A program made the position numbers and the translations under genes. Under the pieces are notes generated by a model. The model was not told the DNA's origin. It ran no database searches and was given only the letters and a program-made list of their open reading frames with translations. Shown here piece after piece: positions 6,579 to 10,546 of a stretch of DNA of 10,546 bases. Where the stretch lies: the NCBI GenBank assembly GCA_021286885.1, contig JAJTBM010000068.1, positions 1-10,546 of the forward strand, read 5' to 3'. This DNA is from Rhodocyclales bacterium (GTDB lineage: Bacteria; Pseudomonadota; Gammaproteobacteria; Burkholderiales; Rhodocyclaceae). Each line of letters opens with the position of its first letter. The first letter of the stretch is position 1.

Positions 6579-7433
6579 ATGTCCCAAACCTTGTCGTTTC
6601 CCGTCCCCTCTGCTGTTGGCAGCCTGGATCAGTACATCCAGACGGTTAACCGCATCCCGATGCTGAGCGAGCAGGAAGAATCCGAACTCGCCCGAGATTT
6701 CCGGGATCACGAGAACCTGGAAGCGGCCCGTAAGCTGGTGCTTTCCCACTTGCGTCTGGTGGTCGCGATTGCCCGGGGTTATCTGGGCTACGGTCTTCCC
6801 CATTCCGACCTGATCCAGGAAGGCAACATCGGCCTGATGAAGGCCGTCAAGCGCTTCGACCCGGATCGGGGCGTGCGCCTGGTGTCGTTTGCGATCCACT
6901 GGATCAAGGCCGAGATCCACGAATACATCGTGCGCAACTGGCGTCTGGTGAAGATCGCCACCACCAAGGCCCAGCGCAAGCTGTTCTTCAACCTGCGCAG
7001 CCTCAAGGGCGACCGGGGCACCCTGCAGGGCGAAGATGTGAACATCGTTGCCGAACACCTGGGCGTGAAGCCCGAAGAAGTGCGCGAGATGGAAACCCGG
7101 CTCTCGGGCCAGGATATCGCCCTCGAATCCCACGGCGACGACGAGGACGACCGCTTCGCCCCCATCGCCTATCTGGCCGACCCCCACGCCGAGCCTTCCG
7201 AAGTGCTGGCCCGCAAAGAGCGCGCCCGCCTCCACGATGAAGGCCTGCACACGGCGCTGGCCAGCCTGGACGAGCGCAGCCGCGCCATTGTCCAGCGCCG
7301 CTGGCTGACCGACGGCGACGCCGCCACCCTGCACGAACTGGCCGCCGAATACGGCGTCTCCGCCGAACGCATCCGCCAGATCGAAGCCAAGGCCATGCAG
7401 AAAATGCGCACCTACCTGGCCCCGATGGTGTAA
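6579..7433 (+). CDS. rpoH: RNA polymerase sigma factor RpoH (sigma-32, heat shock)
   Basis: Alternative sigma factor that directs RNA polymerase to heat-shock promoters; 284 residues, the E. coli length. Region 1.2 lies at about 15-45, and region 2 with LRLVVAIARGYLGYGLPHSDLIQEGN and the DNA-melting part FDPDRGVRLVSFAIHWIKAEI at about 58-115. The RpoH box QRKLFFNLR (132-140) is specific to this sigma and is involved in core binding and control by chaperones and FtsH. Region 4.2 has the helix-turn-helix TLHELAAEYGVSAERIRQIEAKAM at 250-273. An acidic stretch (GDDEDD, about 186-191) joins the domains. The ribosome site AAGGAGG is strong, 8 bases before the ATG. A perfect CIRCE operator lies upstream. 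Parts of the ribosome site can pair with codons 3-5 (6563-6572 with 6587-6593, two competing 5-bp helices), too weak to call a thermosensor. Confidence 0.97.
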   Translation: MSQTLSFPVPSAVGSLDQYIQTVNRIPMLSEQEESELARDFRDHENLEAARKLVLSHLRLVVAIARGYLGYGLPHSDLIQEGNIGLMKAVKRFDPDRGVRLVSFAIHWIKAEIHEYIVRNWRLVKIATTKAQRKLFFNLRSLKGDRGTLQGEDVNIVAEHLGVKPEEVREMETRLSGQDIALESHGDDEDDRFAPIAYLADPHAEPSEVLARKERARLHDEGLHTALASLDERSRAIVQRRWLTDGDAATLHELAAEYGVSAERIRQIEAKAMQKMRTYLAPMV

Positions 7434-7455
7434 CGAGATAAGCCGCTTGAGCGGT

Positions 7456-7509
7456 CGCCCCACAACAAAACGGCAGACTTGCGGGTCTGCCGTTTTAGTT
7501 TGTGGGGCG
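7456..7509. terminator. Bidirectional terminator between rpoH and hicB
   Basis: An inner 12-bp perfect stem (7467-7478 with 7485-7496: AAAA then CGGCAGAC, pairing with GTCTGCCG then TTTT) has a 6-base loop. It works as an intrinsic terminator in both directions because A4 and T4 flank the GC stem. An outer 10-bp stem (7456-7465 with 7500-7509) continues the fold across a small internal loop. It lies between the convergent rpoH and hicB genes, 23 bases after the rpoH stop. Confidence 0.88.
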
Positions 7510-7538
7510 CGACACTGGGATGTGACTCACGCCGCGCA

Positions 7539-7874
7539 TCACCCCGCTGCAATGCTTCTTTCTATGGCGTCCGAAACCCAGGCGTTCAGGCTCTTACCCT
7601 TGGCCTGCGCCACCATCGCAGCACGGGCATGCAGTTCAGGCGCCAAGCGGAGCCGAAACTGCCCAGAGTACGGATGTTGCGGCGCCTGATTCAGCTTTTT
7701 GCAGGTTTCGAGGTAATCATCCACCGCCTCTTCAAAGGCTGCCCGTAGCTCTGCAACGCTTTCCCCGTGAAAGCCGATCACGTCGCGAATGCCCGCGACG
7801 TGGCCGACGAAGCACCCGTCTTCCTCGCTGTATTCCACACGCGCCGCATAGCCTTTGTGCGTCATCGTATTCAT
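7539..7874 (-). CDS. hicB: HicB-family antitoxin (type II toxin-antitoxin)
   Basis: Cytoplasmic antitoxin, 111 residues. The N-terminal HicB fold covers about 8-65 (GYAARVEYSEEDGCFVGHV, then GIRDVIGFHGESVAELRAAF). A C-terminal ribbon-helix-helix part, SGQFRLRLAPELHARAAM then KGKSLNAWVSDAI, spans about 69-108 and should bind DNA to repress its own operon. Its ATG overlaps the hicA stop in an ATGA junction, so the two are translated together, toxin first, as is common for hicAB. A second Met at residue 4 could be the true start. It is convergent with rpoH and separated from it by the hairpin terminator. Confidence 0.92.
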   Translation of the reverse strand: MNTMTHKGYAARVEYSEEDGCFVGHVAGIRDVIGFHGESVAELRAAFEEAVDDYLETCKKLNQAPQHPYSGQFRLRLAPELHARAAMVAQAKGKSLNAWVSDAIERSIAAG

Positions 7875-8125
7875 GGTCTTACTCCCAGGTTTTCCAGAAA
7901 TTGCCGTGCATCGCGCACTTGATAGGGCTTGGCCTCCTTGGCCGGATGGGGTCGGTGAAACGTGGCAATAACGCCCGCTTTCTCAAACCGTACCCGGGAT
8001 CCGTTCCCCTCAATGACTTGGCAGCCAAGCGCCACAAACAGCAGCTCGATGCGTCGCCACTCCAGCGCCTTGGAAACCGGATCTGTAAAGATGGCTATCA
8101 GGGTTTTGCGGTGCGTGGCGTTCAT
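7871..8125 (-). CDS. hicA: HicA-family mRNA interferase toxin
   Basis: Toxin with a dsRNA-binding-like fold that cleaves mRNA when free of HicB; 84 residues, longer than the roughly 60-residue classic HicA. The core is WRRIELLFVALGCQVIEGNG, then SRVRFEKAGVIATFHRPHP (43-61), then KEAKPYQVRDARQFLENLGV. Classic HicA has a catalytic His in a GSH motif; here the aligned residues are Gly42-Ser43-Arg44. From memory, GSR followed by HRPHP is usual in this proteobacterial subfamily, so it does not by itself imply inactivity. His57 and His60 are candidates for catalysis. No ribosome site is visible, which would keep toxin output low. The 3' end overlaps hicB by 4 bases. Confidence 0.9.
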   Translation of the reverse strand: MNATHRKTLIAIFTDPVSKALEWRRIELLFVALGCQVIEGNGSRVRFEKAGVIATFHRPHPAKEAKPYQVRDARQFLENLGVRP

Positions 8126-8142
8126 GGATTAACGGTATCAAA

Positions 8143-8156
8143 AAATGGAACCATTT
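8143..8156. promoter_or_regulatory. Short palindrome upstream of hicA, possible HicB operator
   Basis: AAATGG-AA-CCATTT is a perfect 6-bp inverted repeat with a 2-base centre, 17 bases ahead of the hicA ATG. It overlaps a minus-strand TTGAAA (8159-8154) that could be a -35 element; the matching -10 is poor. Ribbon-helix-helix HicB proteins bind such short palindromes to repress the operon. The role here is inferred from position. Confidence 0.45.
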
Positions 8157-8214
8157 CAAGCCTTTTGTCAGGCTCTCCATTACACCTTGCGCCGGCATCC
8201 AGCGCCCAAGCGCT

Positions 8215-8809
8215 TTACTGGGCAGGCTTCAGCAAACGCCGAATATCCTCGGCGATCAACTCGGGCTTGGTGTTGTGGGCCACGTAGAGGCGTAGCCGGC
8301 CTTCCGGGTCGAACACGTAGGTGCCGGTGGTGTGGTCCACCGTGTAGTGGGGGCCGCTGCCCTGCTTCTTTGAATTCCTGGGCGACCTGGCGGGTTTCTT
8401 CGGCGGTGCCGTAGAGGCCCACAAAGCGCGGGTCAAAGGCGGGTACGTACTGGGCCAGCAGTTCGGGGGTGTCCCGCTCCGGATCGATGGTGGCGAACAG
8501 CACCTGCACCCGGTCGGCATCGGGCCCCAGCAGCTTCATGACCTGGGCCATACCGAGCAGGTTGGTGGGGCACACGTCCGGGCACTGGGTGTAGCCAAAG
8601 AACAGGCTGACCACCTTGCCCCGATAGTCTGCAAGGCTGCGGGGCTGGCCGTGGATATCTTTCAGCATAAATCCCTTGCCATAATTGGCGCCGGATATAT
8701 CATTTGCATTAAACGATTGTTTGACGCTGGCACTGTCGCCCGGCGAGCAGGCGGTAAGGCCCCAAATCAGTGCAAAACCCAGCGTGATGCACCGCAACAT
8801 CGAATTCAT
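8215..8809 (-). pseudogene. Sco1/SenC/PrrC copper-chaperone lipoprotein, frameshifted
   Basis: Copper chaperone and thiol-redox protein that helps load the CuA site of cytochrome oxidases. MLRCITLGFALIWGLTAC is a lipoprotein signal with lipobox LTAC (Cys21), so the product would be anchored in the membrane facing the periplasm. The copper motif is GYTQCPDVCP (Cys76, Cys80). After QEFK (about residue 148) the frame shifts by one base. The remaining family sequence, with the third copper ligand in TVDHTTGTYVFD and the end at a TAA (8215-8217), lies in another frame. Removing one A from the AAA run at about 8371-8373 joins both parts. If the shift is real, the Cys pair is separated from its His and the tail becomes unrelated sequence to 8180. 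The start ATG at 8809 has AAAGGA ahead of it. It is flanked by hicA downstream and mpl upstream, all on the same strand. Confidence 0.88.
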
Positions 8810-8895
8810 TTTTAATTCCTTTGTTTTTCAAAGGCTTGCTGAAGCAGAAAGTGCACTGCAAAATTGTTTCAGGATGCTACACTCCGTTTCAGAAT

Positions 8896-8909
8896 TTGAT
8901 CTGCGTCAA
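8896..8909. promoter_or_regulatory. FNR/ANR/DNR-type binding site upstream of the sco gene
   Basis: TTGAT-CTGC-GTCAA differs from the FNR consensus TTGAT-N4-ATCAA at one base and is symmetric for one further base on each side. Its centre is about 93 bases upstream of the sco start codon. A minus-strand TAGCAT (8879-8874) would place the start point about 35 bases from the box centre, not the usual 41, so the promoter geometry is not perfect. Oxygen or nitric-oxide control of a cytochrome-oxidase assembly gene is biologically sensible; that is inference. Confidence 0.6.
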
Positions 8910-8919
8910 AAGACGCAGA
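8900..8919. repeat. Perfect 8-bp hairpin overlapping the FNR-like box
   Basis: TCTGCGTC (8900-8907), loop AAAA, then GACGCAGA (8912-8919). It shares its left arm with the FNR-like box. It could form in RNA read through from mpl, or act as a second half-site for a regulator. No U-run follows on either side, so it is not a standard terminator. Confidence 0.5.
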
Positions 8920-8963
8920 CAGGGCTGGAGGAGACGCCAAGCCCATGAGCACCAAGAAGCAGC

Positions 8964-8987
8964 GGGCGTGCAGCATACTGCACGCCC
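8964..8987 (-). terminator. Hairpin downstream of mpl, probable terminator
   Basis: A 10-bp perfect GC-rich stem (8964-8973 with 8978-8987) with a CATA loop begins 8 bases beyond the mpl stop codon. On the minus strand it is followed by GCTGCTTCTTGG, only weakly T-rich. The position right after the gene makes a 3'-end function likely. Confidence 0.6.
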
Positions 8988-8994
8988 CAACTGC

Positions 8995-10356
8995 TCACCC
9001 TGCCAGGGCCTGCCCTGCCAATGCATCCAACAGCTTTTGATGGATGCCGCCGAAGCCCCCGTTGCTCATCACCAGGATGTGATCCCCCGGGCGGGCTTCG
9101 GCCACGATGGCCGCAACCATTTCTCCCAGATCATCCATCACCCGGGCTTTCTCGCCCAGCGGTGCCAAGGCTCCCGCCGCATCCCACCCCAGTTGGGCCC
9201 CATAGCAGAACACCTCGTCGGCCTGGGTCAGGCTGGCCGGGAGCTGATCTTTCATGACCCCCAGTTTCATCGTGTTTGAACGCGGCTCCAGCACGGCCAG
9301 AATGCGTGCATCGCCCACCTGACGGCGCATGCCCTCGATGGTGAGGGTGATGGCGGTGGGATGGTGGGCGAAGTCGTCGTACACCGCGATCCCGTTGCAG
9401 GTGCCGCGCAGCTCCAGCCGGCGCTTGACCCCTTCAAACCGGGTGAGCGCATCCAGCGCCACGTCGGGGGTGATCCCCACATGGCGGGCGGCGGCGATGG
9501 CGGCGAGCGCATTGGCCCGGTTGTGACGGCCCGACAGGGGCAGGCAGCGGCGTCCGATTTCCTTGCCCTGGTGGCGCACCACCACTTCGTTCTCGGTACT
9601 GCCTTCGGCCACCGACCAGTCGGCTGCATCATTGAACCATTCCAGCTCCGACCAGCAGCCCCGGGCCAGCACGCGCTCCAGGGCAGGCTCGGCCCCATTC
9701 GCGACGATGCGCCCCAGGCGCGGCACGGTGCGCACCAGGTGGTGGAACTGGGTTTCGATGGCGCCCAGGTCGGCAAAGATGTCGGCGTGATCGAACTCCA
9801 GGTTGTTGAGGATCACGGTGCGAGGCCGGTAATGGACAAACTTGGAGCGCTTGTCGCAGAAGGCGGTGTCGTACTCGTCGGCTTCGATCACGAAGAACGG
9901 GGTTTCGCCCAGCCGGGCCGAGAGGCCGAAGTTTTTCGGCACCCCGCCCACCAGAAAACCGGGCTTGAGGCCCGCATCTTCCAGAATCCAGGCGAGTAGC
10001 GAGGTGGTGGTGGTCTTGCCGTGGGTGCCGGCCACGGCCAGTACCCAGCGGCCCTGGAGTACGTTCTCGGCCAGCCACTGGGGGCCAGAAACATAGGGCA
10101 GGCCCTGGTCCAGAATCGCCTCAAGCAGCGGGTTGCCCCGGGAAATGGCGTTGCCGACCACAAACACGTCGGGCTTGAGCGCCAGTTGCTCCACCCCGTA
10201 GCCTTCGGTCAGGCGGATGCCCTGCTCTTCGAGCTGGGTGCTCATGGGGGGATAGACGTTGGCATCGCAGCCGGTGACACGGTGCCCGGCGGCGCGAGCC
10301 AGCTGCGCCACGCCCCCCATGAAGGTGCCACAGATGCCCAGGATGTGAATATGCAT
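8995..10356 (-). CDS. mpl: UDP-N-acetylmuramate:L-alanyl-gamma-D-glutamyl-meso-diaminopimelate ligase Mpl
   Basis: Cytoplasmic ligase of murein recycling. It joins the reclaimed tripeptide L-Ala-D-Glu-mDAP to UDP-MurNAc with ATP, by-passing MurC, MurD and MurE. 453 residues, the normal length for the family (about 450-460). The N-terminal Rossmann-like part begins IHILGICGTFMGG (3-15). The ATP loop is GTHGKTTTT (110-118). The Mpl-specific run GFLVGGVPKNFGLSARLG is at 133-150, followed by VIEADEYDTAF (156-166) and ILNNLEFDHADIF. SGRHNRANALAA and YDDFAHHPTAI mark the middle and C-terminal ligase domains. Residue 167 is Cys where Phe is common (FFDKRSKF). The start ATG at 10356 begins exactly at the domain; the ribosome site is weak. 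The gene is convergent with nothing and leads leftward into the sco region, separated by a hairpin. Confidence 0.96.
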   Translation of the reverse strand: MHIHILGICGTFMGGVAQLARAAGHRVTGCDANVYPPMSTQLEEQGIRLTEGYGVEQLALKPDVFVVGNAISRGNPLLEAILDQGLPYVSGPQWLAENVLQGRWVLAVAGTHGKTTTTSLLAWILEDAGLKPGFLVGGVPKNFGLSARLGETPFFVIEADEYDTAFCDKRSKFVHYRPRTVILNNLEFDHADIFADLGAIETQFHHLVRTVPRLGRIVANGAEPALERVLARGCWSELEWFNDAADWSVAEGSTENEVVVRHQGKEIGRRCLPLSGRHNRANALAAIAAARHVGITPDVALDALTRFEGVKRRLELRGTCNGIAVYDDFAHHPTAITLTIEGMRRQVGDARILAVLEPRSNTMKLGVMKDQLPASLTQADEVFCYGAQLGWDAAGALAPLGEKARVMDDLGEMVAAIVAEARPGDHILVMSNGGFGGIHQKLLDALAGQALAG

Positions 10357-10372
10357 GCAACTTGCCGGCGGT

Positions 10373-10378
10373 TAGAAT
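10373..10378 (-). promoter_or_regulatory. Possible -10 element for mpl
   Basis: On the minus strand the bases read ATTCTA, and the overlapping TATTCT (10379-10374) matches 4/6 of a -10 hexamer about 18 bases before the mpl ATG. No good -35 lies upstream; that place is taken by the inverted repeat at 10386-10410. Weak pattern match. Confidence 0.2.
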
Positions 10379-10385
10379 ACTGCCC

Positions 10386-10410
10386 GTTGCGGCAGACACA
10401 GTGCCGCAAC
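10386..10410. repeat. 9-bp inverted repeat in the mpl divergent promoter region
   Basis: GTTGCGGCA (10386-10394), a 7-base spacer, then TGCCGCAAC (10402-10410), a perfect dyad. It lies between the divergent mpl and downstream gene starts. Its position would suit an operator for either gene or a 5'-leader hairpin. No known regulator is recognised. Confidence 0.55.
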
Positions 10411-10419
10411 AGTCCTGTG

Positions 10420-10438
10420 TAGAATGGGATCCATTCTA
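10420..10438. repeat. 8-bp inverted repeat overlapping a -10-like hexamer
   Basis: TAGAATGG (10420-10427), spacer GAT, then CCATTCTA (10431-10438), a perfect dyad. Because the arm contains TAGAAT, it gives a -10-like hexamer on both strands. It lies 25 bases before the ATG of the rightward partial gene. Candidate operator or divergent promoter core; function inferred from position. Confidence 0.5.
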
Positions 10439-10462
10439 ATCGACGGGGAGCCCAGACCGCCC

Positions 10463-10546
10463 ATGCCGCGTCCTGCTGCTGTCCCGCGCAGCCCCCTGCG
10501 CCGGGAAATCGCTGCCCTCGCCGCCCGCATGATTGCGGAAGACGGG
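10463..10546 (+). CDS. Unidentified protein, N-terminal fragment cut by window edge
   Basis: An open frame starts at the ATG at 10463 and runs off the right edge after 28 codons. The translation is Pro/Arg-rich at first, then a likely amphipathic helix, RREIAALAARMIAEDG. A GGGGAG ribosome site lies 12 bases ahead, rather far. The gene is divergent from mpl with 106 bases between start codons. The helix resembles the N-terminus of a conserved hypothetical protein I have seen beside mpl in betaproteobacteria, but I cannot name a function. Confidence 0.6.
   Translation, partial: MPRPAAVPRSPLRREIAALAARMIAEDG

Noticed and set aside
6381..7463. Long minus-strand open frame (360 codons) opposite rpoH
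   Set aside because: It covers the rpoH gene in antisense and has no domain of its own; it is a GC-content artefact.
7989..8003. HicA GSR in place of GSH as proof of an inactive toxin
   Set aside because: The same replacement seems usual in this longer HicA subfamily, so it does not show inactivation by itself.
8180..8214. Extension of the sco frame past the proper stop at 8215
   Set aside because: It is only the out-of-frame tail produced by the frameshift; the family C-terminus ends at 8215 in the other frame.
1..10546. A new defence island, prophage or mobile element
   Set aside because: Apart from hicAB, no integrase, transposase, nuclease system, phage gene or direct-repeat boundary was found; the rest are ordinary housekeeping or metabolic genes.

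Overview
The window looks like chromosomal DNA of a GC-rich betaproteobacterium. A Rhodocyclales-type organism is my best guess, but that is inference. The pointers are a 284-residue RpoH, an RlmA with a CPLDG-type N-terminus, an Mpl ligase, a Sco1 copper chaperone behind an FNR-like box, and the compact tau/ssu-type operon. No rRNA, tRNA, CRISPR array, insertion sequence, prophage gene or attachment site was seen. There is no gene-free stretch longer than 300 bases; the longest are about 150-200 bases.

Layout. 1-785 (minus): membrane acyltransferase of the OafA/acyltransferase-3 family, cut by the window edge and broken by one frameshift near its N-terminus. 907-5379 (minus): a tightly packed run in the order substrate-binding protein, ATPase, permease, TauD-family dioxygenase, which is the tauABCD order, followed closely by a YdfG-type short-chain dehydrogenase and a hairpin. 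5579-6430 (plus): RlmA, 23S rRNA guanine methyltransferase, divergent from the operon. 6579-7433 (plus): rpoH, the heat-shock sigma factor, with a perfect CIRCE operator just upstream and a possible sigma-E-type promoter overlapping it. A long nested hairpin terminator separates rpoH from a convergent hicA-hicB toxin-antitoxin pair (7539-8125, minus). 8215-8809 (minus): Sco1/SenC lipoprotein, with a frameshift that separates its two copper-ligand motifs and an FNR/ANR-like box upstream. 8995-10356 (minus): Mpl, the murein tripeptide recycling ligase. 10463-10546 (plus): the start of an unidentified gene divergent from mpl.

How the parts work together. The five-gene run most likely imports and oxidatively breaks down an organosulfonate or related compound: the ABC transporter takes it up and the Fe(II)/2-oxoglutarate dioxygenase hydroxylates it. 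The YdfG-like enzyme may process a hydroxy- or aldehyde-type product, or may only be a neighbour. The most notable regulatory feature is the HrcA-type CIRCE operator in front of rpoH. It would put the sigma-32 gene under the HrcA repressor and so link the two classic bacterial heat-shock circuits.

The two frameshifts (about 664-683 and about 8369-8378) each involve a single base at a short run of A/T inside otherwise intact genes. Sequencing error is as likely as true gene decay. I found no clearly new multi-gene system; the strongest candidates for a second look are regulatory.
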